Shown: positions 16,098 through 26,148, numbered from the stretch's first letter. The stretch: 64,000 nt of DNA from Loktanella gaetbuli (GCF_020531945.1 NZ_JAJATZ010000002.1:124001-188000), one strand, 5' to 3'. Numbers and translations: made by a program. Notes: generated from the sequence alone by a model not told the origin.

Positions 16098-16207
16098 GCG
16101 GTGGCTGCCTTTGGTTGCCACCGCCGGTGATGCGCGCCTGCCCCGTCTTGCGTCGGGCGATGCCGCAGGAACACCGGTCGCAGATCGATCCGAACTTGCG
16201 ACCGGTG
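16098..16207. terminator. two strong inverted repeats between proA and the sugar operon
   Basis: The first hairpin pairs GCGGTGGC (16098-16105) with GCCACCGC (16117-16124). The second pairs CACCGGTCGCA (16172-16182) with TGCGACCGGTG (16197-16207), an 11-bp perfect stem. They separate convergent transcription units and together could block read-through from both sides. No T-run is seen. Confidence 0.55.
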
Positions 16208-16245
16208 ACAACGCAGGCTTGGTCGGGGCGAGGACAGGACCGGTG

Positions 16246-17298
16246 TTACAGGCCCAGCATCTTGCGGTTCATCGCGTCATCCGTGCCGCCTGCGGCAAAA
16301 TCGTCAAAGGCATGCGGCGTGACCCGAATGATATGATCGCGCACGAATTGCGCCCCTTCGCGTGCACCATCCTCTGGATGTTTCAGCGCACATTCCCATT
16401 CGACCACGGCCCAGCCGTCGAAATCATTGGCCGCCATCTTGGAAAACACGGCCCCGAAATCGACCTGACCATCGCCCAGTGACCGGAAGCGCCCCGCGCG
16501 ATCCACCCAAGGCTGATAACCGCCATAGACACCCTGCCGCCCGGTCGGATTGAATTCTGCGTCCTTGACGTGGAACATGCCGATCACGTCGCGGTAGATG
16601 TCGATGTTGTCCAGATAATCGAGGCACTGGAGAACATAATGCGATGGATCGTACAGCATCTTGGCCCGCGTGTGGTTGTTCACCCGTTCCAGAAACATCT
16701 CGAACGTCACGCCGTCATGCAGATCCTCACCCGGATGGATTTCATAGCACAGATCGACGCCGCAGCTGTCGGCATGATCCAGAATGGGCCGCCATCGCGC
16801 GGCGAGTTCATCGAACGCGGCCTCGACCAGTCCCGCCGGGCGCTGTGGCCACGGATAGACATAGGGCCAGGCCAGTGCGCCGGAAAAGGTCGCCTGCGCC
16901 GTCAGGCCGAGTTTTGAAGATGCATCCAGCGCCTTCTTTACCTGATCCACCGCCCAGGCCTGCCGTGCCTTGGGGTCGCCATGAACGGACGGTGCGGCAA
17001 AACCGTCAAACGCCAGATCGTAGGCGGGGTGAACGGCGACCAACTGCCCCTGAAGGTGGGTAGACAGTTCCGTGACCGTGATACCGTTGTCGGCGGCCTG
17101 ACCTTTCCATTCGTCGCAGTAGGTCTGGCTCGTCGCGGCCTTGTCGAGGTCGATCAGGCGGGTATCCCAACTGGGAACCTGCACACCGTCATAGCCGACC
17201 TCCTTGGCCCATTTGGTGATGCTGTCCCAGCTGTTGAAGGGGGCTTCGTCACCCGCGAATTGCGCCAGAAACAGCGCCGGTCCCTTGATCGTTTTCAA
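16246..17298 (-). CDS. sugar phosphate isomerase/epimerase family protein
   Basis: TIM-barrel protein of the AP-endonuclease 2/xylose isomerase-like family, 350 residues. Conserved features are the central CYEIHPGEDLHDG block with Glu and His metal ligands, MLYDPSHYVLQCLDY, IGMFHVKDAEFNPTG and the late AVVEWECAL Glu. Members interconvert sugars or inositol-type compounds with a divalent metal. It is the last gene of the nine-gene saccharide operon and overlaps the GH43 stop by four bases. It is longer than its paralogue at 20053-20796, so the two are not simple duplicates. Confidence 0.85.
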   Translation of the reverse strand: MKTIKGPALFLAQFAGDEAPFNSWDSITKWAKEVGYDGVQVPSWDTRLIDLDKAATSQTYCDEWKGQAADNGITVTELSTHLQGQLVAVHPAYDLAFDGFAAPSVHGDPKARQAWAVDQVKKALDASSKLGLTAQATFSGALAWPYVYPWPQRPAGLVEAAFDELAARWRPILDHADSCGVDLCYEIHPGEDLHDGVTFEMFLERVNNHTRAKMLYDPSHYVLQCLDYLDNIDIYRDVIGMFHVKDAEFNPTGRQGVYGGYQPWVDRAGRFRSLGDGQVDFGAVFSKMAANDFDGWAVVEWECALKHPEDGAREGAQFVRDHIIRVTPHAFDDFAAGGTDDAMNRKMLGL

Positions 17299-18905
17299 CG
17301 GTCTTCTCCCTTGGTGCGGTCAAATTCTTGGGGCGTGTAGGCGAACCGGGTGTACCGCGCCTCGGCCCCCATGCCGGTGATGTCATAGGCCATCATGCCG
17401 ACGAAGGCCCCGGTGAACGACGCATGTTCCCCCTGCGCGCCCTCGTCCGAGATATGCGAGGCATCGCGCGGTGGGCCCAGCGGCTGCGCACCGTCGCCGG
17501 TGTCAAAGTGAAACTGCTGATACGCGCCCGCGACCTGTACCGACAGCGTAACCGGGCCGTCGGGGATCGGGACGGGGGCGATCGGATGGTCTAGCGCGCC
17601 CGCAGGCCAGTCGCCGTTGCAAGAAATCAGGGTCAGACACCGCTGGCCGTCCTCATAGGTGATGAACGCACCGTGGAATTTGTGCCGGTTGTAGTAGGTG
17701 ATCAGGCCCGCGCCCTGCTGATAGGACTGCGGTGCGAAATCAAGTGTGGTTTCGACGGTGTAGGCCGGGTCCTCTTGCCTGCGCGCGACGAGGGATTGTT
17801 CAAACCAGCTTCCGATGCTTTCGCGACCGATCAGGACCAGTGCACCGTCGTCGACGCGGAACAGGCGGTCTGGCTGGGGGGTGCGCAGCCATTGGAATTC
17901 GGACGGTAAGCTGTCGAAGCGGTCGTGGATGACCGCGTCCCGAGGTTTTTGCGTGACGTCAATGTCGACGGTTTCCGGCGGCAGCAGACCACCGTGTTCC
18001 AGATACAGCCAGTCGTCGCGCCAGACGCAGCGGGCAATGCCCGTTTCGCGGCCCGTGGCGCAGAACGGCTTGCCATCGTGCATGACGGGGCGGCCCATCA
18101 GATAGGTATGCCACGCAGTGCCATCGGGGGCCTCGACATACTGGCCGTGGCCTGCCCGCTGGATCGGATGGTTAGGCACGCCCTTGGTCGAGATCACGTG
18201 TTTGTCCGGGTGATCCTCATACGGGCCGTCGATCTGGCGGGACCGGGACAGGGTGACAGCATGGTCATATCCCGTGCCGCCCTCTGCCGTGGTCAGGTAA
18301 TACCAGCCGTTGCGTTTGAACAAATGCGGTGCCTCTGTCAGGCCGCGGTCAGTGCCGTGGTAGATATTCGTCACGGGGCCGAACAGCCCGCGTGCAGGCG
18401 ACCATTCCTGCAGCAGGATACCATCGAAACGGTCGTTTGCCGGGTTCACGCCGGACCCCGCCTGCCGGTGGTTCCACTGCATGTTCACGAACCATTTGCG
18501 GCCGTCGTCATCGTGGAACAGCGACGGATCGAACCCGCTGGAATTCACATACCACGGGTCGGACCAGTCGCCGTCGATAGTCCCACAAGTGGTGATGTAA
18601 TTGTGAGCGTCCTTCCAGTCGCCCTCCAGCCGTTTGACATCGGTGTAGACCAGCCAGAACCGCTTGTCCGCGTAGGACAGACAAGGGGCCCAGATGCCGC
18701 AACTGTCGGGATTGCCGCGCATGTCCAACAGGGCCGCGCGGTTCAGCGGGCGCGACACCAGCGTCCAGTTCACCAGATCACGGCTGTGGTGAATTTGGAC
18801 GCCGGGATACCACTCGAACGTCGAGGTCGCGATATAATAGTCGTCGCCGACACGGCAGATCGACGGGTCGGCGTTAAAGCCGGGCAGGATCGGGTTGCGG
18901 ATCAT
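17295..18905 (-). CDS. glycoside hydrolase family 43, beta-xylosidase-like
   Basis: Removes xylose or arabinose units from short oligosaccharides. The protein has 536 residues: a five-bladed propeller (about 1-310) and a C-terminal beta-sandwich domain typical of GH43 beta-xylosidases. The catalytic base is Asp13 in PILPGFNADPSI, the pKa modulator Asp is in SSGFDPSLFHDDDG, and the acid Glu is in LTEAPHLFKRNGWYYL. There is no signal peptide, so it acts in the cytoplasm on imported oligosaccharides. Its start overlaps the oxidoreductase stop by four bases. Confidence 0.9.
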   Translation of the reverse strand: MIRNPILPGFNADPSICRVGDDYYIATSTFEWYPGVQIHHSRDLVNWTLVSRPLNRAALLDMRGNPDSCGIWAPCLSYADKRFWLVYTDVKRLEGDWKDAHNYITTCGTIDGDWSDPWYVNSSGFDPSLFHDDDGRKWFVNMQWNHRQAGSGVNPANDRFDGILLQEWSPARGLFGPVTNIYHGTDRGLTEAPHLFKRNGWYYLTTAEGGTGYDHAVTLSRSRQIDGPYEDHPDKHVISTKGVPNHPIQRAGHGQYVEAPDGTAWHTYLMGRPVMHDGKPFCATGRETGIARCVWRDDWLYLEHGGLLPPETVDIDVTQKPRDAVIHDRFDSLPSEFQWLRTPQPDRLFRVDDGALVLIGRESIGSWFEQSLVARRQEDPAYTVETTLDFAPQSYQQGAGLITYYNRHKFHGAFITYEDGQRCLTLISCNGDWPAGALDHPIAPVPIPDGPVTLSVQVAGAYQQFHFDTGDGAQPLGPPRDASHISDEGAQGEHASFTGAFVGMMAYDITGMGAEARYTRFAYTPQEFDRTKGEDR

Positions 18906-20041
18906 GGCGCGGCCGCCAGCAATGCGCGGGCATCATCGGGGGACAGGGCCGCGGGACGGTCGCAGGTGGTGGTCATGTCGATGAATTTGCCGGTTTCACC
19001 CGACTTCAGGATGCTGGTCATCACGTCGGTCACATGCACCGCCAGATCGAGTGCGCAGCGATGCGGGCGATCCGCCTCAATCGCCGCTGCCATATCAGCC
19101 AGACCCGCCGTGCGGTAATTGGCGCGGGGATTTTTGCCGTCCAGTTCCCAGTTCACGCGGCCAAAGGGATGATCCCAGACCGGCACTTCGCTGATCGTGC
19201 CGGCGGCATCGGATTGTTCCAGCGCGCCACCAAAGTGGTTGGGGTCCGGCACGAACAGCGTGCCTTCGCTGCCGTAAAGCTCCATGTTCGCATGGCGGTG
19301 CGCCTTGACGTCCCAGCTGACGTTCAGTGTGATCGCGGCCCCGTTTTCAAATTCCAGCAACGCATGTATCGTCGTAGGCGTCTGCACCGGGATGGTTTCC
19401 CCGGCACGTGGCTGCGACGTGATCGTCCGTTCATTCTGGGCCGCAGTCGCTAGCGCACCGACCCGTTTCACCGGACCGATCAGCTGCACAAGGTTTGTGA
19501 TGTAGTACGGCCCCATGTCCAGCACCGGACCGCCGCCGGGTTTAAAGAAGAAATCAGGGTTGGGATGCCACATTTCCATCCCCGGCCCCATGAAATGGGC
19601 GGTCCCTGATGTGACGCGCCCGATGCCGCCGTCATCGATGATCTGCCGCGCCTGTTGGTGCGCGCCGCCCAGGAATGTATCGGGGGCGGATCCGATGCGC
19701 AGACCCTTTGCCGCCGCCAGATCGGTCAGCGATTTGCCCTGTTTCAGCGTCAGCACCAGCGGCTTTTCGGTATAGGCATGTTTGCCCGCGTCCAGAATGC
19801 GTTTGGTGACGTCGTAATGCGCATCCGGAATCGTCAGGTTGACGATGATATCGATGTCGTCGGACGCCAGCAGGTCGGTCACGGTCCGCGCCTTGACCCC
19901 GAATTCAGCGGCCCGCGCAAGGGCCACCTCCTCGTTCATGTCTGACACCGCGACAAAGCGGATGTCCTTGAAGGTCGGCGCAAGGCCCAGGTAGGCGGCA
20001 GAGATGTTGCCGCAGCCGATCAGACCGATGTTCATGGTCAT
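18902..20041 (-). CDS. Gfo/Idh/MocA family NAD(P)-dependent oxidoreductase
   Basis: Sugar or inositol-type dehydrogenase of 379 residues. The N-terminal Rossmann loop is IGLIGCGNISAAYL, the catalytic block AYTEKPLVLTLKQG carries the usual EKP Lys, and the C-terminal beta-sheet domain has GPYYITNLVQLIGPVKRV. Members oxidise or reduce sugars, often paired with TIM-barrel isomerases as here on both sides. It probably converts a released monosaccharide or its keto form, with the substrate undetermined. ATG 20041 is used; the Met two codons later is also possible. Confidence 0.88.
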   Translation of the reverse strand: MTMNIGLIGCGNISAAYLGLAPTFKDIRFVAVSDMNEEVALARAAEFGVKARTVTDLLASDDIDIIVNLTIPDAHYDVTKRILDAGKHAYTEKPLVLTLKQGKSLTDLAAAKGLRIGSAPDTFLGGAHQQARQIIDDGGIGRVTSGTAHFMGPGMEMWHPNPDFFFKPGGGPVLDMGPYYITNLVQLIGPVKRVGALATAAQNERTITSQPRAGETIPVQTPTTIHALLEFENGAAITLNVSWDVKAHRHANMELYGSEGTLFVPDPNHFGGALEQSDAAGTISEVPVWDHPFGRVNWELDGKNPRANYRTAGLADMAAAIEADRPHRCALDLAVHVTDVMTSILKSGETGKFIDMTTTCDRPAALSPDDARALLAAAP

Positions 20042-20052
20042 GGGATGTGTCC

Positions 20053-20796
20053 TTACAGTGAATTCATGTAGGTCAGCGCGCGTTCGGCGAACCGTTGGTC
20101 AGACGAGGGCTTGTCGTGTTCCATGATGAACAGATCGCAGCCAGCGGCCTTGAGGGCGGCGAAATGCGCAGGCCAGTCCAGCGTGCCGTGACCGGCATCG
20201 GCCCAGCCGTCCTCGTCCGCGTTTTCACCTGCGGGCGCGCGATCCTTGACATGGGCAGAGATCAGCCGGTCGCCATATTGATCGATGACACTGCCAGGAT
20301 CGGTGCCTGCAACGGCGGCCCAGGCGACATCAAATTCGAAACCAACGGCAGAGTCGGCCAGGATCAGATCAATGGGGCGTTCACCCGTGGGCAGCGCCTT
20401 GAATTCGAAATCGTGGTTGTGCCAGCCGAATTCAAATCCGTCGTCCTGCAACGGTTTGCCCGCTGCGGCCAAGCGCTTGCCGAAATCGGTCCAGCCTGCC
20501 GCATCGGTGGGGCGGTCGTCGGGCATCAGGAACGGCACGACGATCTTGTTGATGCCCAGACCGCGGGCGATGCGTGTGACCTCTTCGCGGTTGTTCTCGA
20601 CCAGATCGAACGCAAAGTGGCCCGACGGCATGGTCAGCCCGGTGTCGGCCATCGCCTTGCGCGTCGCGTCGAGGTCCTCATACACGGGGCCATAGCCTTC
20701 GACGTGGGTGTAGCCCAGATCGGCCAGCATTTTCAGCGTATCGGTCAACGGACCAAAATTGCGGGAACTGTAGAGTTGGTAGGAAAATCCGGTCAT
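20053..20796 (-). CDS. sugar phosphate isomerase/epimerase family protein
   Basis: TIM-barrel protein of 247 residues in the xylose isomerase-like family. Visible blocks are GYTHVEGYGPVYED, GWHNHDFEFKALP with His and Glu ligands, FEFDVAWAAVAGTDP, LISAHVKDRAP and LFIMEHDKPSSD. It probably isomerises or epimerises a sugar in the pathway fed by the GH2 and GH43 enzymes. It lies 11 bases from each neighbour, inside the operon. It is much shorter than the second isomerase at the operon end. Confidence 0.87.
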   Translation of the reverse strand: MTGFSYQLYSSRNFGPLTDTLKMLADLGYTHVEGYGPVYEDLDATRKAMADTGLTMPSGHFAFDLVENNREEVTRIARGLGINKIVVPFLMPDDRPTDAAGWTDFGKRLAAAGKPLQDDGFEFGWHNHDFEFKALPTGERPIDLILADSAVGFEFDVAWAAVAGTDPGSVIDQYGDRLISAHVKDRAPAGENADEDGWADAGHGTLDWPAHFAALKAAGCDLFIMEHDKPSSDQRFAERALTYMNSL

Positions 20797-20807
20797 GTCG
20801 GGGCCTT

Positions 20808-23189
20808 TCAGGAATGATACGTCGCGCTGTGCAGATCGCGCAGCGTGAATGATGGGGTGATGTCGGGGTTGGCCGGGGTGAACCGCAGCGTCGCGGTATG
20901 GCCGGGACCAAAGTGAATTGCGTTATGATCGAAACGACCGGGGGTGTCGGCCTCTGCCGTGACGAAAAACGCCATCGCCTGCGCCGTGATCGACAGGACC
21001 CAATTGTCACCGTCGCGTTCGGTCTGGCAGTTCAATGCGGCGGGCAGCAGGTCATAGGCCTTGTAGGGTTTCGGGGCAAAGACATCGCCGCCCTTGCTGC
21101 CGTCGCTGGCCGTCCAGCCGAACGACAGCATCTCTTGCGGTTTCAGATCAGCGGCTTTGACGCGCAGCAATTCTGTTGCGTGGTCATCGACCTGACCGGC
21201 CCCCTGCCCCAGTGCGCGCGCTGTCCCGTCCATCGCGCAGGCATAGGCCGTGATCGACAGGTCCAATGGACTGCCGGTATCGTTGATCCCGCGCAGCACG
21301 AGGTCGTCACCGTCCGGCATCACGACAACGGTAACGGGGGCGTAGAACTCGCGGCTCAGATGGTGAAGCACCTTCCATCCGCCGCCATAATCAAGCGAGG
21401 CCCACGAACACACCGGCCACGTGTCGTTCAGCTGCCAGATCAGCGTGCCCATGCAATGCGGTTTCAGCCCGCGCCAGTGCGTCACGGCGGTCTTGATCGC
21501 CAGCGCCTGCTGCACCTGAGAGACGTAAACGAAATTCTCGAAATCCACGGGAAAGCGGAAATAGCGGAACATGGTTTCCGCGATGCGGGCGTTGCCGCCA
21601 TCGTTTTTTTGATGCGCCTCCATCACCGGGGCGGCGATGTTGAAATCGGCCGGATCGGCGAATTGGCGGATCACGTCCATCGAGGGATAGCTTTGGAACC
21701 CGAATTCGGAGCAAAACCGGGGCGACACGTCGCGGTAGTGGTCGAAATCGCGACCCTCGTGCCAGACCGACCAGAAATGCATGTCGCCGCTGCTGTCATC
21801 GTGCCACGCATCGCCAAACGACAGCGGTCCGGTCGAGGGGCTGGACGGCCACCAGTTCGCATGGGGATCAGTGTCGCGCAGCGCGTCCTCGATACAGCGG
21901 TTCAGCCGGTCGTAGTTCACCAGATAACGGTCGCGGTCATTGATGCTGACGTCATACCACGTCAGCGCGCCGACCAGTTCATTGTCGCCGCACCACAGCG
22001 CCAGACAGGCGTGATGATGCATCCGCGCGACGTTGTCATGCACCTCGGCCCGGACTTCGGTCAGATAGGCAGGATCGGACGGGTAAAGGTTGCAGGCAAA
22101 CATGAAATCCTGCCAGACAAGCAGGCCCATCTCGTCGCAGGCGTCGTAGAAACTGTCAGGCTCGTACCGGCCGCCGCCCCAGATACGGATCATGTTCATG
22201 TTCGCATCGACGGCGGATTGCAGCAGGTCGCGCGTCTTGGCGTCGGTGATCCGCCCCGGCAGCGCATCGGCGGGGATCCAGTTTGCCCCCTTGCAGAAAA
22301 CGTCGCGCCCATTGACCCGGATCTTGAACCCCAGCCCGGCGGCGTCGGGCGCGGCCACCAGTTCCATCCGGCGCAAGCCGATGCGCCGGTGTGCCGTGGC
22401 CGTTCCCACCGTCACGACCAGATCATAAAGCGGCTGTCCACCCTGCCCGGCGGGCCACCAAAGCTGCGGGTCGTCGATCCGAACCGTTACCTCGGCAAAG
22501 CCGTCGTCGGCCTGGGCGGTCACGGTTTGCCCGTCCAGTTCAACCGTGACCGGGCCCGCGTGATTGCTGGTGTGGACGCCGACCGTGACAGTCACGCCGT
22601 CGCTATGATCCTGCGCGATGGCCAGACGGTCGATGCGCGGTGCCGCGCCGGGTTCCAGACGCAACGCGCCATAGACGCCAGAGGTCGCCAGCGCGATGTT
22701 CCAATCCCAGCCGAAATCGCAGGCCGGTTTGCGCAAAAAGTTTCCGTAGGGGATCGGGCAGTTCTTGGACCACGGCACGGGAAACGGATGCGCGTCCGAC
22801 AGCGCCTTGCCCGCCGCGACGGGCGAATGGAAGGTGATCGCGATCTCGTTGGTCCCGACCCGGGCCACATGACCCAGCGCAGCGCGGTAGGTGCGAAATG
22901 CATTCGCGGCCTCCAGCACCACCGTGCCATTCACGCGTATCGTCGCCACGGTGTCGAGTTCCGATATCACCAGATCGATATCGGTATGTTCCAGCTCGAA
23001 CGATTTGTGCGCCGTCCAATCCTGTTCGCAAATCCAGCGCAGATCGTATTCGTTCTGACCTGCATAGGGATCAGGGATCGCGCCCGCGGTGTACAGCGCC
23101 GTCACGATGTCACCCGGCAGGGTCATCGGGACGGCATGCCTGCCATCCACGGATTGCAGGGTCCAGCTGCCAGACAGGTCGCGTGGCAT
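20808..23189 (-). CDS. glycoside hydrolase family 2, beta-mannosidase-like
   Basis: Exo-acting retaining glycosidase of 793 residues. The N-terminal jelly-roll sugar-binding domain starts MPRDLSGSWTLQSVDG; an immunoglobulin-like domain and the TIM barrel follow. The acid/base is Glu404 in the beta-mannosidase signature WCGDNE and the nucleophile is about Glu495 in SEFGFQS. VWQDFMFACNLYP is another beta-mannosidase block. There is no signal peptide, so it cleaves imported mannosides in the cytoplasm. The ATG overlaps the ATPase stop as TAATG. Mannose as product fits the motifs, but other beta-glycosides are possible. Confidence 0.9.
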   Translation of the reverse strand: MPRDLSGSWTLQSVDGRHAVPMTLPGDIVTALYTAGAIPDPYAGQNEYDLRWICEQDWTAHKSFELEHTDIDLVISELDTVATIRVNGTVVLEAANAFRTYRAALGHVARVGTNEIAITFHSPVAAGKALSDAHPFPVPWSKNCPIPYGNFLRKPACDFGWDWNIALATSGVYGALRLEPGAAPRIDRLAIAQDHSDGVTVTVGVHTSNHAGPVTVELDGQTVTAQADDGFAEVTVRIDDPQLWWPAGQGGQPLYDLVVTVGTATAHRRIGLRRMELVAAPDAAGLGFKIRVNGRDVFCKGANWIPADALPGRITDAKTRDLLQSAVDANMNMIRIWGGGRYEPDSFYDACDEMGLLVWQDFMFACNLYPSDPAYLTEVRAEVHDNVARMHHHACLALWCGDNELVGALTWYDVSINDRDRYLVNYDRLNRCIEDALRDTDPHANWWPSSPSTGPLSFGDAWHDDSSGDMHFWSVWHEGRDFDHYRDVSPRFCSEFGFQSYPSMDVIRQFADPADFNIAAPVMEAHQKNDGGNARIAETMFRYFRFPVDFENFVYVSQVQQALAIKTAVTHWRGLKPHCMGTLIWQLNDTWPVCSWASLDYGGGWKVLHHLSREFYAPVTVVVMPDGDDLVLRGINDTGSPLDLSITAYACAMDGTARALGQGAGQVDDHATELLRVKAADLKPQEMLSFGWTASDGSKGGDVFAPKPYKAYDLLPAALNCQTERDGDNWVLSITAQAMAFFVTAEADTPGRFDHNAIHFGPGHTATLRFTPANPDITPSFTLRDLHSATYHS

Positions 23190-24277
23190 TACAGACGCGC
23201 CTCTGTTTCCTTGTCAAAGAGTGATGCAGCACCGGGATCGATCCCGATCATCAACCTGTCACCGGGTTTGACCTGTGCCTGGCCGTCCATGCGCACCCGC
23301 ATCGTCTGCCCGCCAAAGGCGCAGTGCACCAGCGTGTCGGACCCCATCGGTTCCACCAGATCGGCCGTGACCTCTGCCGTATAGGGCGCGGAACGCAGGT
23401 TATCGCCCGTCATGACGTGTTCCGGGCGGATGCCGATGATTGCAGGCCGCCCGGTCGCGGGCCGCTGGGAAAATTCATAGGTGCCAAGCGGTAAATCGTG
23501 ATCGGGAATGCGGATCACGTCACCCTCGACCGTGCCGTCAAAGAACGTCATCGACGGCGATCCGATGAAATCGGCCACATACAGATTCTGCGGTTTGCCA
23601 TAGATTTCGGCGGGCGTTCCCAGCTGCATGATCTTACCGCCTTTCATGATCGCGATGCGATCAGCCAGCGTCATCGCCTCGACCTGATCGTGCGTGACGT
23701 AGATCATCGTGTTTTTCAGGTTGTTGTGCAGACGTTTCAGTTCGACGCGCAGATCGGCGCGCAGCTTCGCATCCAGATTTGACAGCGGTTCGTCGAACAG
23801 GAACACCTCGACATCGCGCACCAGCGCCCGCCCGATGGCGACCCGCTGGCGCTGACCGCCGGACAGCGCCCCCGGCTTGCGTTTCAACAGTTGTTCGATT
23901 TGCAGAATTTCGGCCGCACGGGCGACGCGTTTGGCGATCTCGGCCTTGGGCACCTTGGCATTGCGCAGGCCGAACGTCAGGTTCCCCTCGACCGTCATCT
24001 GCGGATAAAGGGCGTAGCTTTGAAACACCATGCCGATCCCGCGTTCGCTGGGTTCGGCCCAGGTCACGTTGCGGCCCTTGATCCAGACCTGTCCGTCGGT
24101 CGGTTCCAACAGCCCCGCAATGACATTCAGCAGTGTGGATTTCCCACAGCCGGACGACCCCAGCAGCACCAGAAATTCACCATCACCGATATCGAGGTTC
24201 AGGTTTTGCAGGACCTTGACCGCGCCAAACGACAGGTCGAGATTCTTGATCGAGACAGACGGATTGAGAAGGGTCAC
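23189..24277 (-). CDS. carbohydrate ABC transporter ATP-binding protein (UgpC/MsmK type)
   Basis: ATPase of a CUT1 sugar importer, 362 residues from GTG 24277. Walker A is GSSGCGKST, the signature LSGGQRQRVAIGRA, and Walker B VFLFDEPLSNLDAKLR; the C-terminal regulatory TOBE domain includes GIRPEHV and VEPMGSDTLVHCAFGG. The GTG is preferred because AAAGGATAA lies eight bases upstream. The longer ATG start at 24298 would overlap the permease by 17 bases and lacks a ribosome binding site. It is translationally coupled to the GH2 gene. Confidence 0.92.
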   Translation of the reverse strand: MTLLNPSVSIKNLDLSFGAVKVLQNLNLDIGDGEFLVLLGSSGCGKSTLLNVIAGLLEPTDGQVWIKGRNVTWAEPSERGIGMVFQSYALYPQMTVEGNLTFGLRNAKVPKAEIAKRVARAAEILQIEQLLKRKPGALSGGQRQRVAIGRALVRDVEVFLFDEPLSNLDAKLRADLRVELKRLHNNLKNTMIYVTHDQVEAMTLADRIAIMKGGKIMQLGTPAEIYGKPQNLYVADFIGSPSMTFFDGTVEGDVIRIPDHDLPLGTYEFSQRPATGRPAIIGIRPEHVMTGDNLRSAPYTAEVTADLVEPMGSDTLVHCAFGGQTMRVRMDGQAQVKPGDRLMIGIDPGAASLFDKETEARL

Positions 24278-24281
24278 TAGA

Positions 24282-25226
24282 TTATCCTTTGACAGCACCC
24301 GCAGCGATGCCGCGCACGAAAAGTTTGCCGGACGCGAAATAGATCACGAGCGGGACGAGACCGGTCAGCAAGGTCGCTGCCATGTTGACGTTGTATTCCT
24401 TGACCCCCTGAACGGAGTTGACGATGTTGTTCAGCTGCACCGTCATCGGGTAGCGCTCTGGGGACGAGGTGAACGTCACCCCGAACAGGAAATCGTTCCA
24501 GATACCCGTCACCTGAATGATCAGTGCGACCACAAAGATCGGCAGCGACATCGGCAACATGATCCGAAAGAAGATCGCCCAGAACCCGGCCCCGTCGACG
24601 CGGGCGGCCTTGAACAATTCCTCTGGGATGGATGCGAAATAATTGCGGAACAGCAAGGTGTTGATCGGCATGCCGAATGCGACGTGCACCAGAACCAGAC
24701 CCGTCAGCGACCCATACAGACCCGCCTCGCGCAGCATGATGACGATGGGGTACAGCATCACCTGATACGGGATGAACGCGCCGATCATCAGCAGCGTGAA
24801 AAACACCTCGGACCCGCGGAATTTCCACATCGACAGCGCGTAGCCGTTCACTGACGCGATGGCGACCGACAGGATCACGGACGGGATCAGAATCTGAAAC
24901 GAATTCCAGAACCCACGCGACAGGCCGTCACAGTTGATGCCGGTGCAGGCTTCTTGCCAAGCCTTGACCCAAGGCTGAAACGTCACTTCGAGCGGTGGGG
25001 CAAAGATATTGCCGACACGGATTTCGGGCATCCCCTTCAGAGATGTGACGATCATCACATAAAGCGGCAGCGCATAATAAAGGGCGACCACGAACAGCGT
25101 GCCGTAGATGATGATGTTGCTGCGGCTGAACCGCCGGACAGGTTTGGGGCCGCGCGGGCCGTCCAGCAGTGCGGCGACTGGTTGCTCCGCCGCCTTGGTC
25201 GCAGCTAAAATACCGACATCAGCCAT
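24282..25226 (-). CDS. carbohydrate ABC transporter permease (MalG type)
   Basis: Inner-membrane permease of 314 residues with a cytoplasmic N-terminal tail and six membrane segments. The EAA loop reads EELFKAARVDGAGFWAIFFR and the protein ends VRGIAAGAVKG, typical for MalG-like subunits. It overlaps the preceding MalF-type gene by eight bases. With that permease and the UgpC-type ATPase it forms a CUT1 importer for oligosaccharides. Confidence 0.92.
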   Translation of the reverse strand: MADVGILAATKAAEQPVAALLDGPRGPKPVRRFSRSNIIIYGTLFVVALYYALPLYVMIVTSLKGMPEIRVGNIFAPPLEVTFQPWVKAWQEACTGINCDGLSRGFWNSFQILIPSVILSVAIASVNGYALSMWKFRGSEVFFTLLMIGAFIPYQVMLYPIVIMLREAGLYGSLTGLVLVHVAFGMPINTLLFRNYFASIPEELFKAARVDGAGFWAIFFRIMLPMSLPIFVVALIIQVTGIWNDFLFGVTFTSSPERYPMTVQLNNIVNSVQGVKEYNVNMAATLLTGLVPLVIYFASGKLFVRGIAAGAVKG

Positions 25227-26148
25227 GCTTTTTGCCCCCGAATTCCAGATAGGCCCACGGGATCAGAATGATCACGACCATCACCAACATCATGGTCGAA
25301 GCGGCAAAGCCCTGACCCAAATTCTGACCGCCGAACATGGCGGTCATCACATATTTCGCCGGAACTTCTGAACTGATGCCCGGACCGCCAGAGGTCTGCG
25401 CGACCACCAGATCATAGAGTTTCACGATCCCCGCACCGATCAGGACCAAAGAGGTGACGAACACCGGCCGCATCATCGGGATGATCACGCGGATGTAGGT
25501 TTTCACGGTGCCGATGCCGTCGACGCGGGCGGCCTTCCAGATGTCCTCGTCGATGCCGCGCAACCCGGCCAGCATGATGCACATGATCAGTCCGGTCCCC
25601 TGCCACAGACCTGCAATCAGCAGACCGAACATCACGATGTCAGGGTTGTTCAGCGGGTCGAAACTGAACCCCGTCCATCCCATGTCCCGCACGACGTTCT
25701 GCAGGCCCAGTTCAGGGTTCAGGATCCATTGCCACACCAGCCCCGTGACGATGAATGACAGCGCAAAAGGATAGAGGAAAATGGACCGGAACACCGCCTC
25801 GCCCCGGATCTTGCGATCCAGCAGCGCCGCGAGCGTAAAGCCGATGACAAGCGTCCCGATCAGGCTGAAAAACCCGTAGATCGCAAGGTTTTCGATCGAC
25901 ACGATCCATTTGCGGCTGGACCACAGGCGTTCGTATTGATCAAGGCCCGCCCACGACAGGCGCGGCAGCAGCCCGGATTTCGTGAACGAATAGACCACCG
26001 TCCAGATTGTTCCGCCCAAAAAGACGACGACGGCGGTGAAAATCAGCGGCAGCATCGCAATCTTTGACGGCAAATTGCGGAAAAGACGCGACGGACGGCG
26101 CGCTGCGGCGCGATCCCCGGCATCGGGGCGGGTGTCGGAAATGGTCAT
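25219..26148 (-). CDS. carbohydrate ABC transporter permease (MalF type)
   Basis: Inner-membrane permease of 309 residues with six membrane segments starting near residue 30 (IAMLPLIFTAVVVFLGGTIW). The EAA loop is DIWKAARVDGIGTVKTYIRV. It sits between the binding protein (92 bases upstream) and the MalG-type permease and shares the operon. Confidence 0.92.
   Translation of the reverse strand: MTISDTRPDAGDRAAARRPSRLFRNLPSKIAMLPLIFTAVVVFLGGTIWTVVYSFTKSGLLPRLSWAGLDQYERLWSSRKWIVSIENLAIYGFFSLIGTLVIGFTLAALLDRKIRGEAVFRSIFLYPFALSFIVTGLVWQWILNPELGLQNVVRDMGWTGFSFDPLNNPDIVMFGLLIAGLWQGTGLIMCIMLAGLRGIDEDIWKAARVDGIGTVKTYIRVIIPMMRPVFVTSLVLIGAGIVKLYDLVVAQTSGGPGISSEVPAKYVMTAMFGGQNLGQGFAASTMMLVMVVIILIPWAYLEFGGKKHG

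Noticed and set aside
20898..23384. 828-codon plus-strand ORF over the GH2 gene
   Set aside because: Antisense shadow of a high-GC gene; the minus strand carries a full set of GH2 motifs.
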